DNA from: Lonepinella sp042468235
GTDB taxonomy: Bacteria > Pseudomonadota > Gammaproteobacteria > Enterobacterales > Pasteurellaceae
Direction: 5' to 3'
DNA: 64,000 bases
Assembly: GCF_042468235.1 (NCBI RefSeq)
Contig: NZ_CP170386.1
Coordinates: 124,001 to 188,000 of the forward strand
Shown here: one piece after another, positions 36,591-45,676 of the stretch
How positions within the stretch are numbered: position 1 is the first letter of the stretch
Layout: every line of letters starts with the position of its first letter
Program-made: the position numbers and the translations under genes
The notes under the pieces: model-generated
The model's input: only the letters and a program-made list of their open reading frames with translations
Told to the model about the DNA's origin: nothing
Databases searched by the model: none

Positions 36591-36605
36591 AAAATGATAA
36601 AAAAT

Positions 36606-36629
36606 CACCGCACTTAAAAAAGTGCGGTG
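36606..36629 (+). terminator. paired uptake signals between nanA and nagB
   Basis: CACCGCACTT and AAGTGCGGTG form a perfect 10-bp stem with loop AAAA, 16 nt after the nanA stop, followed by TAAAAAAC with no U-run. It may only partly separate nan from nag expression. Confidence 0.55.
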
Positions 36630-36658
36630 TAAAAAACAAATTATTTTAAGGAGCTAAT

Positions 36659-37468
36659 ATGCGTTTAATTCCATTAAAAAATGCTGAACAAGTAGCTAAA
36701 TGGTCTGCACGTCATATTGTAGATCGAATTAATCAGTTTCAACCAACAGAAGATCATCCTTTTGTCTTAGGCCTACCTACTGGTGGTACACCATTAGCCA
36801 CTTATAAAGAACTAATTGCTTTATGTAAAGCTGGGGAAGTAAGCTTTAAACATGTTGTCACATTCAATATGGATGAATATGTTGACTTACCTATAGAACA
36901 TCCCGAAAGCTATCATAGTTTTATGTATAATAATTTCTTTAATCATATTGATATTCAAGAGAAAAATATCAATATTCTAAATGGTAACAGCGAAGATCAT
37001 GATGCGGAATGTCGCCGTTACGAGGAAAAAATTAAGTCATACGGTAAAATTAATCTTTTTATGGGGGGTGTCGGTAATGACGGTCATATTGCGTTCAATG
37101 AACCAGCATCGTCACTCGCATCACGTACAAGAATTAAAACTCTCACCCAAGATACACTGATTGCCAATTCCCGTTTCTTTGATAATGATGTGAATAAAGT
37201 GCCAAAATATGCTTTGACTATCGGTGTAGGCACATTATTAGATGCGGAAGAAGTGATGATTCTTGCCACGGGACATAATAAAGCGCTTGCAGTACAGGCA
37301 GGCGTGGAAGGTTCAGTGAACCATTTCTGGACGATTAGTGCATTGCAACAACATCGTCATTATATTTTGGTGTGTGATGAACCAGCGACTCAAGAATTAA
37401 AAGTAAAAACAGTTAAATATTTTACTGAATTAGAAGCGCGAGCGATTCATTCAGTAGTTAATGATTAA
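36659..37468 (+). CDS. nagB: glucosamine-6-phosphate deaminase
   Basis: This 269-residue enzyme converts GlcN-6-P to fructose-6-P and ammonia, the last step of the pathway here. It has GLPTGGTPLATY near 38-49, NMDEYVDLP near 70-78 with the catalytic Asp, and GGVGNDGHIAFNEPASS near 134-150 with the catalytic His/Glu. RBS AAGGAG lies 7 nt before the ATG. Confidence 0.97.
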   Translation: MRLIPLKNAEQVAKWSARHIVDRINQFQPTEDHPFVLGLPTGGTPLATYKELIALCKAGEVSFKHVVTFNMDEYVDLPIEHPESYHSFMYNNFFNHIDIQEKNINILNGNSEDHDAECRRYEEKIKSYGKINLFMGGVGNDGHIAFNEPASSLASRTRIKTLTQDTLIANSRFFDNDVNKVPKYALTIGVGTLLDAEEVMILATGHNKALAVQAGVEGSVNHFWTISALQQHRHYILVCDEPATQELKVKTVKYFTELEARAIHSVVND

Positions 37469-37472
37469 TAAT

Positions 37473-37489
37473 AGGGCATTTTATGCCCT
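37473..37489 (+). other. small hairpin between nagB and nagA
   Basis: AGGGCAT and ATGCCCT pair around TTT, 4 nt after the nagB stop. No U-run follows (CATGC), so it is more likely an mRNA-stability or processing hairpin than a terminator. Confidence 0.5.
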
Positions 37490-37510
37490 CATGCTTTTAA
37501 GGAATATAAA

Positions 37511-38653
37511 ATGAAATATGCTTTAACGAACGCCGTGATCTATACAGGTTCTGATGTGTTGTATGGTCATGCCGTCATAGTGGATAATGATAAAATTGTG
37601 GATATTGTTCGCCAAGAACATTTACCACATGATATTCAACATTTTGATTTAAAAGGTAATAACCTTACAGCTGGATTTATTGATTTACAACTTAACGGTT
37701 GCGGTGGCGTGATGTTTAACGATCAAACCAGCGTAGAAACCCTTGAAATTATGCAAGACACTAATGTCCGTTCAGGTACCACCAGCTATTTGCCAACCTT
37801 TATCACGTCCCCTGATGAAGACATGAAAAGTGCGGTGAAAATTATGCGAGAATATTTGGCAAAACACCAACATCAAGCTCTCGGCTTGCATTTGGAAGGG
37901 CCTTATATCAGTGTAGCGAAAAAAGGGACTCACCAACCTGAATATATCCGTGAGATTTTGCCTGAGATGAAAGATTTTCTCTGTGCCAATGCGGATGTCA
38001 TCACGAAGTTAACCTTGGCTGCCGATAATCCAACTGTGAAATATGTGCCTGATTTTGTTAATTCAGGGATTATCGTCTCTATTGGGCATTCCAATGCTAC
38101 TTATGATCAAACCAAAGAATCCTTTGAAAAAGGCATTACTTTTGCAACGCACTTACACAATGCTATGTCGCCAGTGAGTTCTGGACGTGATATGGGTGTA
38201 GTCGGTGCGGTGTTGGATTCCGATGATGTGTATGCGGGTATTATTGTAGATGGCTTGCACGTGAGTTTTGGTAATGTGAAAATTGCCCATCGTGCTAAAG
38301 GGGATAAACTGTGTATCGTCACCGATGCTATTGCCCCTGCTGGTTCAGACATTAAAGAATTTACTTTTGTCGGCAAAACCATTTATGTGCGAGATGGCAA
38401 ATGTGTTGACGGCAACGGCATTTTAAGTGGTTCATCTATCACCATGATTGAAAGTGTCGAAAATGCCGTGAAAGAAGTGGGTATTCCGTTAGACGAAAGT
38501 TTGAGAATGTGTAACCTTTATCCTGCTCGAGCAATTGGTGTAGATGATAAACTTGGTTCTATTGAAGTCGGCAAAATTGCTAACTTGACTGTGTTTACGC
38601 ATGATTTTAAAGTGGTGAATACCGCCGTAAATGGTGTGTGGCAGTTAGATTAA
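37511..38653 (+). CDS. nagA: N-acetylglucosamine-6-phosphate deacetylase
   Basis: This 380-residue amidohydrolase removes acetate from GlcNAc-6-P. It has the metal site LHLEGPYIS near 127-135, SIGHSNATYDQ near 195, the ATHLHNAMSP loop near 214, the catalytic Asp in IVTDAIAPAG near 275, and FIDLQLNGCGG near 56. It lies 42 nt after nagB and ends in a strong terminator. Confidence 0.96.
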   Translation: MKYALTNAVIYTGSDVLYGHAVIVDNDKIVDIVRQEHLPHDIQHFDLKGNNLTAGFIDLQLNGCGGVMFNDQTSVETLEIMQDTNVRSGTTSYLPTFITSPDEDMKSAVKIMREYLAKHQHQALGLHLEGPYISVAKKGTHQPEYIREILPEMKDFLCANADVITKLTLAADNPTVKYVPDFVNSGIIVSIGHSNATYDQTKESFEKGITFATHLHNAMSPVSSGRDMGVVGAVLDSDDVYAGIIVDGLHVSFGNVKIAHRAKGDKLCIVTDAIAPAGSDIKEFTFVGKTIYVRDGKCVDGNGILSGSSITMIESVENAVKEVGIPLDESLRMCNLYPARAIGVDDKLGSIEVGKIANLTVFTHDFKVVNTAVNGVWQLD

Positions 38654-38671
38654 TCCCTGTATTGTTATAAC

Positions 38672-38702
38672 AAAAACGTTGCTAGAAATGAGCAACGTTT
38701 TT
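38672..38702. terminator. bidirectional terminator between nagA and tpx
   Basis: AAAAACGTTGCT and AGCAACGTTTTT form a 12-bp stem with a 7-nt loop between convergent genes. A-run and T-run on either side make it work both ways. Confidence 0.88.
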
Positions 38703-38713
38703 ATTTGGGAAAA

Positions 38714-39211
38714 TTATAATACCGCTAATGCTTTTTCATAATCTGGTTCATTTTTAATTTCACTCACCAATTCAGAATACAATACTTTGTTATTTTCATC
38801 TAACACAATGACTGAACGAGAAGTTAATCCTGCTAAACCGCTACTGGCAATATCTACGCCCAATTTAGTGTGTAAAGATTTATCACGGAAAGTGGATAGC
38901 GTTTGCACGTTTTCAATACCTTCCGCACCACAAAAACGAGCGTGAGCAAAAGGTAAGTCGGCAGAAATACAAAGCACAACAGTATTCGCTAAATTTGCTG
39001 CTTTCTGATTAAAAGTGCGTACTGATGTAGCACAAACACCCGTATCAATACTTGGAAAAATATTTAAGATTTTGCGTTTGCCAGCAAAGTCGCTTAAAGC
39101 AACGTCTTCTAGTTTAGTGTTAGTAAAAACTAAATTTTCAACTGTTTCACCAACTTGTGGGAAATGTCCTTTTACTTCAATGAGAGTTCCTGCTAATGTT
39201 ACTTGTGTCAT
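38714..39211 (-). CDS. tpx: thiol peroxidase
   Basis: This 165-residue atypical 2-Cys peroxiredoxin of the periplasm/cytoplasm detoxifies lipid and other hydroperoxides with thioredoxin. The peroxidatic cysteine is C60 (SIDTGVCATSVRTFN) and the resolving cysteine is C94 (ARFCGAEGI). It is divergent from the HAD gene across 93 bp. Confidence 0.95.
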   Translation of the reverse strand: MTQVTLAGTLIEVKGHFPQVGETVENLVFTNTKLEDVALSDFAGKRKILNIFPSIDTGVCATSVRTFNQKAANLANTVVLCISADLPFAHARFCGAEGIENVQTLSTFRDKSLHTKLGVDIASSGLAGLTSRSVIVLDENNKVLYSELVSEIKNEPDYEKALAVL

Positions 39212-39304
39212 TTTATGCTCCTATAATAAATAATAATACTTAACCATAAGTCCAAATTCATTCATAATAATGGGATATTTTAATCGAGAGTTCAAGGATT
39301 TTAT

Positions 39305-40117
39305 ATGAATTTACCTAATTTAAGCGATCAAATTAAAATCGTATTTTTTGATATTGACGAAACACTCATTGTTAAAGATAAAGATTTCTTACCTGAAAGC
39401 GTATTGCCTAGCATTCAAAAATTACAACAAAAAGGGATTATTGCGGCTATTGCCACAGGGCGTTCACCTTGTAGTTTTCCACCTAAAATCAAAGCATTAG
39501 TCAAGCAAGCAGGAATGAATACTTTTGTCACCATGAATGGACAATATGTGGTACATCAGGGCAACGTAGTGGATAAGCTACCGATTCCACCACAAAAGAT
39601 TACAGAAGTAGTCGCATTCTTTGAATCTGTCGGGTTTGATTATACCTTTGTATCAAACGAACATTTAGCTGTATCAGCAATTACTGATCAAGTGCGTAGT
39701 GCGTTAGATCCATTGCAAACGGATTACCATATTGATAAAAACTATTACCAGACACATGATGTATTTCAGATTTTGCCATTTTATGATGAAAGCAAAGATC
39801 AATTAGTTGCAAATTCTGGGGTGTTAAAGGGACTAAAAACGGTTCGTTGGCATGAACAATCGGTCGATCTATTTGATGCTCAAGGTTCTAAGGCACGTGG
39901 TATCTTGCATTTACTTAAGCATTTGAATTTATCTATCGAAAATGCGATGGCATTTGGTGACGGTTTAAATGATTTGGAAATGTTAAGTACCGTTGGTGTA
40001 GGGGTGGCAATGGGCAATGCTTGTGATGAATTGAAAGCCGTTGCGGATTTCGAAACCGATCATATTGAACGAGATGGAATTTATCGTTTTCTTCACCAAA
40101 CAGGGTTAATTGATTAA
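39305..40117 (+). CDS. HAD-superfamily (Cof-type) sugar phosphatase
   Basis: This 270-residue HAD-IIB protein has the nucleophile motif FFDIDETL (D16, D18), motif II ATGRS near 51, the basic motif III around KARGILHL, and motif IV FGDGLNDLEML near 219. A C2B cap lies between about 85 and 190. Relatives dephosphorylate sugar phosphates or nucleotides; the substrate cannot be told from sequence. Confidence 0.88.
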   Translation: MNLPNLSDQIKIVFFDIDETLIVKDKDFLPESVLPSIQKLQQKGIIAAIATGRSPCSFPPKIKALVKQAGMNTFVTMNGQYVVHQGNVVDKLPIPPQKITEVVAFFESVGFDYTFVSNEHLAVSAITDQVRSALDPLQTDYHIDKNYYQTHDVFQILPFYDESKDQLVANSGVLKGLKTVRWHEQSVDLFDAQGSKARGILHLLKHLNLSIENAMAFGDGLNDLEMLSTVGVGVAMGNACDELKAVADFETDHIERDGIYRFLHQTGLID

Positions 40118-40120
40118 TGG

Positions 40121-40142
40121 TTTAGCTCCCTAGGGAGCTAAA
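40121..40142. terminator. 22-bp perfect palindrome between convergent genes
   Basis: TTTAGCTCCCT followed directly by AGGGAGCTAAA, 3 nt after the HAD stop and 8 nt before the stop of the membrane-protein gene. The A/T ends and the position fit a bidirectional terminator. Confidence 0.6.
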
Positions 40143-40149
40143 TTAATTG

Positions 40150-40653
40150 TTAGACTTGATATTTTCCCTTATCTCCGATGTCAAAATGCAATGGCATACG
40201 CCATTTTTGAATCGCTAATACGGCAAAAAGTGCGGTGCAAATAACAGACAGAATATGTAACCCAATAGTTATTTCAGCGACTTTAGTCAACCATAATAAT
40301 GCTACAAAAATTGGCATCAGATTTAACGCAAAAATGCGGAAGCAAAAATATTCTTTAAAACAAAGCCCACCTAGTGTCACTAATGCTGCTCCCAATGCGA
40401 GCTCTGTTTGCCCGATAATCTGGAAAAATAGTGCTAACCACGTGGCAAATTGCAATAACAAGCGGAATTTCTTGAGATAAATATGCAATGATGAAGCACA
40501 AAGCAACGCCGCCGCTAAAATACCAATTTGAGCAAATTCGTAGTAGGGGAGAAGTGCGGTGAAAATCGCCGCCAGAATAAATCCTGTGCGATATAAACAT
40601 ACTGTGAGATAGTCTAAAAAGTCCATTGGTGACTTGATATGTGGATCAGCCAT
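40150..40653 (-). CDS. DUF2301-like integral membrane protein
   Basis: This 167-residue protein has five or six hydrophobic helices (from YRTGFILAAIFTALLPYY through HILSVICTALFAVLAI) and a short polar C-terminus. The frame is open to 40704, but the ATG at 40653 is chosen because AAGGAG lies 6 nt upstream and the protein then begins MADPHIKSPMDFLDYL. It resembles the DUF2301 family of uncharacterised membrane proteins. Its function is unknown. Confidence 0.75.
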   Translation of the reverse strand: MADPHIKSPMDFLDYLTVCLYRTGFILAAIFTALLPYYEFAQIGILAAALLCASSLHIYLKKFRLLLQFATWLALFFQIIGQTELALGAALVTLGGLCFKEYFCFRIFALNLMPIFVALLWLTKVAEITIGLHILSVICTALFAVLAIQKWRMPLHFDIGDKGKYQV

Positions 40654-40685
40654 TTTATACTCCTTTATCTTAATAAAATAAAATT

Positions 40686-40757
40686 TTTGTGATTTGTATT
40701 CCAAATATTTCAGTTGCTATTTGTGATTATTTGGATTTTTAACAAGAATATCACAAA
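40686..40757 (+). promoter_or_regulatory. TTTGTGAT half-site cluster before comF
   Basis: TTTGTGAT occurs at 40686-40693 and 40720-40727, and inverted as ATCACAAA at 40750-40757. Such half-sites resemble CRP or competence (CRP-S) sites, but no complete 22-bp palindrome is present. Confidence 0.3.
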
Positions 40758-40779
40758 TTAATATCAAGAATAAAATAAA

Positions 40780-41466
40780 ATGAACTGGTTTGGCTTTAGT
40801 TGTGTGAAATGTCAGCAAAAATTAGCAATAGGTTGCCATGGTTTATGTAGCCGTTGTAATGCAGAGATTTACCGTTTTGCGTATTGTGGTTGCTGTGGGG
40901 CGGAATTAACTCGTGATGAATTGCGTTGTGGTAGATGCTTACAGCAAGAACCAGCATGGCAACAGATGGTGATTATCGGACGTTATTCCGAACCTTTATC
41001 TACCTTGATTCATCGTTTCAAATTCCAAGGGCAGTTTTGGTTAGATCAGAGTTTAGCACGCTTGCTTTATTTAGCTGTACGAAATGCAAGACGTACTCAT
41101 GCTTTATCTTTGCCTGATGTGATTTTACCCGTTCCATTACATCATTTTCGCCACTGGCAGCGGGGTTATAATCAAGCAGCATTACTGGCAAAATGGCTGG
41201 CTCGCTGGTTAAATATTCCCGTGCGAGAAGATCTTTTGTTACGCACTAAAAACACTCACAGCCAGCGAGGTTTAACCGCTAAAGCTCGGCGTAACAATCT
41301 AAAAAATGCGTTTATGGTGCAAAATAAACTAAAACAATGCAATTATAGATCGGTCTGTATTCTTGATGATGTGATTACTACAGGTTCAACCATGAATGAA
41401 ATTGCTAAACAATTACGCAAAATGGGCGTACAACATATTCAAGTCTGGGGATTGGCACGCACATAA
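40780..41466 (+). CDS. comF: ComF/GntX family phosphoribosyltransferase-like competence protein
   Basis: This 228-residue protein has an N-terminal zinc-finger-like cysteine region (CVKCQQ, CSRCNA, CGCC, CGRC; residues 8-51) and a C-terminal type I PRTase fold with the loop VCILDDVITTGSTMNE near 193-208. ComF is needed for DNA uptake/transformation in Haemophilus. It precedes nfuA by 65 nt, as gntX precedes nfuA in E. coli. No strong Shine-Dalgarno sequence is seen. Confidence 0.88.
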   Translation: MNWFGFSCVKCQQKLAIGCHGLCSRCNAEIYRFAYCGCCGAELTRDELRCGRCLQQEPAWQQMVIIGRYSEPLSTLIHRFKFQGQFWLDQSLARLLYLAVRNARRTHALSLPDVILPVPLHHFRHWQRGYNQAALLAKWLARWLNIPVREDLLLRTKNTHSQRGLTAKARRNNLKNAFMVQNKLKQCNYRSVCILDDVITTGSTMNEIAKQLRKMGVQHIQVWGLART

Positions 41467-41531
41467 AATTTGCATAAAGAGCGATCTCAGCGTATCATTT
41501 CCGACAAAATCGCTTAGATTAAGGAAAGAAC

Positions 41532-42119
41532 ATGGAGCAACAGATTACTATTTCAGCAGCCGCACAGGCTCATTTTCGTAAATTATTAGATCAGCAAGAA
41601 GAGGGTACTAATATTCGTATTTTTGTGGTTAACCCTGGTACACCCAGTGCAGAATGTGGCGTGTCTTATTGTCCAGCTAATGCGGTAGAAGATACAGATA
41701 CAGAATTACAATATGATACTTTTTCTGCCTTTGTGGATGAAGTCAGTTTGCCATTTTTGGAAGATGCAGAAATTGATTATGTTACAGAAGAATTAGGCGC
41801 TCAATTAACCTTAAAAGCACCTAATGCCAAAATGCGTAAGGTATCAGATGATGCACCACTAATCGAACGTGTGGATTATGTCATTCAAACTCAAATTAAC
41901 CCACAATTAGCCAGTCATGGTGGACGGATTACCTTGATAGAGCTGACAGATGACGGCTATGCAGTGTTACAATTCGGTGGTGGTTGTAATGGCTGTTCAA
42001 TGGTGGATGTTACCTTAAAAGATGGCGTAGAAAAACAATTAGTAGAAATGTTCCCGAATGAATTAAAAGGGGCAAAAGATGTGACTGAACACCAACGTGG
42101 TGAGCATTCTTATTATTAA
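41532..42119 (+). CDS. nfuA: Fe/S biogenesis protein NfuA
   Basis: This 195-residue cluster carrier has a degenerate A-type N-terminal domain (to about 100) and a C-terminal Nfu domain with the CxxC pair C152/C155 (FGGGCNGCSM) that holds a 4Fe-4S cluster at the dimer interface. RBS AAGGAAAG lies before the ATG. It is convergent with ribF. Confidence 0.95.
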   Translation: MEQQITISAAAQAHFRKLLDQQEEGTNIRIFVVNPGTPSAECGVSYCPANAVEDTDTELQYDTFSAFVDEVSLPFLEDAEIDYVTEELGAQLTLKAPNAKMRKVSDDAPLIERVDYVIQTQINPQLASHGGRITLIELTDDGYAVLQFGGGCNGCSMVDVTLKDGVEKQLVEMFPNELKGAKDVTEHQRGEHSYY

Positions 42120-42137
42120 TTTAGTTCGCTATTAGAG

Positions 42138-42180
42138 ATAAAAGTGCGGTGAAAATTTTTGTGTTTTCTCGCACTTTTAT
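42138..42180. terminator. paired uptake-signal hairpin between nfuA and ribF
   Basis: ATAAAAGTGCG pairs with CGCACTTTTAT. The inner bases TGAAAA and TTTTC can extend the stem. It lies between convergent genes. Confidence 0.75.
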
Positions 42181-42188
42181 TTATCCAC

Positions 42189-43118
42189 TTATTTTGAATA
42201 AAAATAAGCTCTAGCAATATCTGCATCTTGCTGAATTTGTTGTTTTAATGCCTCAAGAGAAGCAAATTTTATTTCATTACGCAGTTTATAGCAAAATTCC
42301 ACTTGAATATTTTGTCCATACAAATTTTGGTCAAAGTCAAATAGATGAACTTCTAATAATTGTATCAGACCTTGTACAGTTGGACGTTGCCCGATATTGG
42401 CAACACCTTGCACAATTTGACCGCAGTTTAATTTCACTTGCACCGCATATACCCCTTTAATGGGATTGACTTGGCGATGTAAGTGAATGTTTGCCGTAGG
42501 AAAACCTAGGGTACGTCCGAGTTTTTGACCATGGATCACTTTTCCCCAGATACAATAAGGTCTGCCTAGCAATTTTTCTGCATCAGCTAATCGATCTTCT
42601 GCTAACGCTTGTCGAATGGCAGAACTACTAATACGTAATTCATTTAAGCAAAAAGTGCGGTTATTTTCTACTTCAAATCCGTATTTTTGGCTTGCTTGCT
42701 GGAGTAAAGCAAAATTACCTTGTCTGGCTTGCCCAAAGTGGAAATCATCGCCAATGCTTAAGAATTTTACGTTAAGTTTATTGACTAATAATTCACTAAT
42801 AAAATCTTGTGCGGTTTGTTCTGCGAAAGTGTGGTCAAATTTAGCACAGATTACATAATCTATGCCAGCTTGTTGAAAGTAATGTAACTTATCTCGCAAT
42901 CGCATTAATCTTGCTGGTGCTTTTTCCCCTTGAAAATATTCCCGAGGTTGTGGTTCAAAAATCATCACGACTGTGGGTAAATTTAACGCCCGAGCTTTTT
43001 CTTTCAGATGTGTTAAGATTTTTTGATGCCCTAAATGAATACCGTCAAAATTGCCGATGGTTAAGGCACAAGGGGGAAAATTACGTGGAAAATGATGAAT
43101 ACTGCGTATTAGTTGCAT
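42189..43118 (-). CDS. ribF: bifunctional riboflavin kinase / FAD synthetase
   Basis: This 309-residue enzyme makes FMN and FAD. The N-terminal adenylyltransferase domain has IGNFDGIHLGHQKIL near 21-35. The C-terminal kinase domain has GKVIHGQKLGRTLGFPTANI near 192-211. No FMN riboswitch is visible upstream. It lies on the same strand as pflB, separated by a REP-like element. Confidence 0.95.
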   Translation of the reverse strand: MQLIRSIHHFPRNFPPCALTIGNFDGIHLGHQKILTHLKEKARALNLPTVVMIFEPQPREYFQGEKAPARLMRLRDKLHYFQQAGIDYVICAKFDHTFAEQTAQDFISELLVNKLNVKFLSIGDDFHFGQARQGNFALLQQASQKYGFEVENNRTFCLNELRISSSAIRQALAEDRLADAEKLLGRPYCIWGKVIHGQKLGRTLGFPTANIHLHRQVNPIKGVYAVQVKLNCGQIVQGVANIGQRPTVQGLIQLLEVHLFDFDQNLYGQNIQVEFCYKLRNEIKFASLEALKQQIQQDADIARAYFYSK

Positions 43119-43178
43119 AGTAAATGGATTTATATCTTTAAATTATTGGGTTTATTATACGCACAAATAGCAAAAAAG

Positions 43179-43280
43179 CCTAGCACTGGCGTACTAGGCT
43201 AAACATGTGGTCGCTACTCCGTAGCTTATAATCAGATGCGGAGCATCGTCACTATCGTAACCCTGCACACAAGTGCAGGG
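43179..43280. repeat. REP-like element: two inverted double-hairpin units 3' of pflB
   Basis: The left unit (43179-43225) reads CCTAGCACTGGCGTACTAGG, linker CTAAACATGTGGTC, GCTACTCCGTAGC. After 9 nt the inverted unit (43235-43280) reads GATGCGGAGCATC, linker GTCACTATCGTAA, CCCTGCACACAAGTGCAGGG. The last hairpin lies 11 nt from the pflB stop. Confidence 0.85.
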
Positions 43281-43291
43281 CTTTGCTGTGA

Positions 43292-45604
43292 TTACATCGC
43301 TTCCGTAAACGTACGAGTAATCACATCTTGTTGTTGTTCACGAGTCAATGAGTTGAAACGTACCGCATAACCTGAAACACGAATGGTTAATTGTGGGTAT
43401 TTTTCAGGGTGTTCAACCGCATCTAGCAATGTTTCACGATTTAATACGTTCACATTCAAGTGTTGACCGCCTTCCACAGTGGCTTCGTGGTGGAAATAAC
43501 CGTCCATTAAGCCCGCAAGGTTACGTTTTTGTGCTTCATAATCTTTACCTAACGCATTTGGTACGATAGAGAAAGTATAGGAAATACCGTCTTTCGCATA
43601 AGCAAATGGCAATTTAGCCACAGAAGTTAATGAGGCTACCGCACCTTTTTGGTCACGTCCGTGCATTGGGTTTGCACCAGGTCCGAATGGCGCACCTGAA
43701 CGGCGACCATCTGGGGTGTTACCTGTTTTCTTACCATAAACCACGTTAGAGGTAATGGTTAACACAGATTGTGTTGGTACAGCATTACGGTAGGTTTTAT
43801 GGGTTTGGATTTTCTTCATAAAACGTTCAACTAAATCCACCGCAAGATCATCTACACGGCTGTCGTTGTTACCGAATTGTGGATATTCTCCTTCAATTTC
43901 AAAGTCGATTGCCACATTGCTTGCGACCACGTTACCGTCTTTATCTTTAATATCGCCACGAATTGGTTTAACTTTGGCATATTTAATCGCAGATAAAGAG
44001 TCTGCTGCCACAGAAAGTCCAGCAATACCGCACGCCATGGTACGATAAACATCACGATCATGTAATGCCATTAATGAGGCTTCATAAGCATATTTATCGT
44101 GCATAAAGTGAATGATATTTAACGCAGTCACATATTGAGTGGCTAACCAATCCATAAAGTGATCCATACGATCCATTACTTCATTAAATTCTAAGTATTC
44201 AGAGGTAATTGGTGTAGTTTTAGGACCCACTTGCATACCTGATTTTTCATCAATACCACCGTTGATCGCATAAAGCATGGTTTTCGCCAAGTTTGCACGA
44301 GCGCCGAAGAATTGCATTTGTTTACCGACCACCATTGGTGATACACAGCACGCAATCGCATAGTCGTCATTGTTGAAGTCAGGACGCATTAAATCGTCAT
44401 TTTCGTATTGCACAGAAGAAGTATCAATAGACACTTTGGCACAATAGCGTTTGAAGCCTTCTGGTAACTGTTCAGACCAAAGAATAGTTAAGTTTGGTTC
44501 TGGTGACGGTCCCATGGTGTAAAGAGTGTGTAAAATACGGAAACTGTTTTTAGTCACTAAGGTACGACCGTCTAAGCCCATACCAGCTAAGGTTTCAGTT
44601 GCCCACATTGGGTCGCCAGAGAATAATTGATCGTATTCTGGAGTACGTAAGAAACGTACCATACGCAATTTCATCACCAAGTGGTCGATTAATTCTTGTG
44701 CTTCTTGTTCAGTAATTTTACCTGCTTGCAAATCACGTTCGATATAAATATCTAAGAATGAAGACACACGACCGAATGACATTGCTGCACCGTTTTGTGA
44801 TTTAACCGCCGCTAAATAGGCGAAGTAAGTCCATTGTACGGCTTCTTGTGCGTTGGTTGCTGGATTTGAAATATCAAAACCATAACTTGCTGCCATTTCT
44901 TTGATTTTGCCTAACGCACGATGTTGTTCAGCAATTTCTTCACGTAATTGAATAGTGGCTTGAATGTCTTCGCCTGCTTCTAAACGTGGTTGTAATGAAT
45001 TAAATTGTTTAAATTTATCTTTCATTAAGAAATCAATACCGTACAAGGCAACACGGCGGTAGTCACCGATAATACGACCACGACCATAAGCATCAGGAAG
45101 ACCAGTAATTACGCCTGATTTACGGCAACGTAGAATATCTGGTGTATAAACATCAAATACCCCTTGGTTGTGGGTTTTACGGTATTCAGTAAAGATATGT
45201 TCAACTTCAGGGTTTAATTCACGGCGATAAACTTGGCATGAACCTTTAACCATTTTGATCCCACCGTAAGGGATAATCGCACGTTTTAAAGGTGCATCAG
45301 TTTGTAAACCCACGATTTTTTCTAATTTTTGGTCAATATAACCTGGTTTGTGTGAAGTAATGGTGGACGGAGTATCACAGTCGATGTCATACGGCTCGTG
45401 AGTGGCATTTTCCACTTTGATTTTTTCCATCACATCTGCCCATAGGGTCGCTGTTGCTGGGGTAACTTCTGCTAAGAAAGATTCGTCACCTTCATACGGC
45501 GTATAGTTTTTTTGGATAAAATCACGTACATTTACTTCAGTTTGCCAGTCACCTGCGACAAAACCTTGCCACGCTTTTTGTTGATTTTCTGTTAATTGAG
45601 TCAT
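43292..45604 (-). CDS. pflB: formate acetyltransferase (pyruvate formate-lyase)
   Basis: This 770-residue glycyl-radical enzyme makes acetyl-CoA and formate from pyruvate in anaerobic growth. The radical glycine is G745 in RVSGYAVRFN, and the catalytic cysteine pair is in ACCVSPM near 430. The frame is open to 45640, but the ATG at 45604 (MTQLTENQQKAW) is chosen because it aligns with known PflB N-termini and has GAGGGAAAG upstream. It follows focA, as in E. coli. Confidence 0.96.
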   Translation of the reverse strand: MTQLTENQQKAWQGFVAGDWQTEVNVRDFIQKNYTPYEGDESFLAEVTPATATLWADVMEKIKVENATHEPYDIDCDTPSTITSHKPGYIDQKLEKIVGLQTDAPLKRAIIPYGGIKMVKGSCQVYRRELNPEVEHIFTEYRKTHNQGVFDVYTPDILRCRKSGVITGLPDAYGRGRIIGDYRRVALYGIDFLMKDKFKQFNSLQPRLEAGEDIQATIQLREEIAEQHRALGKIKEMAASYGFDISNPATNAQEAVQWTYFAYLAAVKSQNGAAMSFGRVSSFLDIYIERDLQAGKITEQEAQELIDHLVMKLRMVRFLRTPEYDQLFSGDPMWATETLAGMGLDGRTLVTKNSFRILHTLYTMGPSPEPNLTILWSEQLPEGFKRYCAKVSIDTSSVQYENDDLMRPDFNNDDYAIACCVSPMVVGKQMQFFGARANLAKTMLYAINGGIDEKSGMQVGPKTTPITSEYLEFNEVMDRMDHFMDWLATQYVTALNIIHFMHDKYAYEASLMALHDRDVYRTMACGIAGLSVAADSLSAIKYAKVKPIRGDIKDKDGNVVASNVAIDFEIEGEYPQFGNNDSRVDDLAVDLVERFMKKIQTHKTYRNAVPTQSVLTITSNVVYGKKTGNTPDGRRSGAPFGPGANPMHGRDQKGAVASLTSVAKLPFAYAKDGISYTFSIVPNALGKDYEAQKRNLAGLMDGYFHHEATVEGGQHLNVNVLNRETLLDAVEHPEKYPQLTIRVSGYAVRFNSLTREQQQDVITRTFTEAM

Positions 45605-45676
45605 TGGATACTTTCCCTCTTTAATAAATAAACTTTTCACAATATAACAACAAATTAACTTGTTGCTACGACTAAC

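Noticed and set aside
42189..43178. FMN riboswitch upstream of ribF
   Set aside because: The 60 nt before the ribF start show no conserved FMN-aptamer segments, and the next gene (pflB) with its REP-like element is close.
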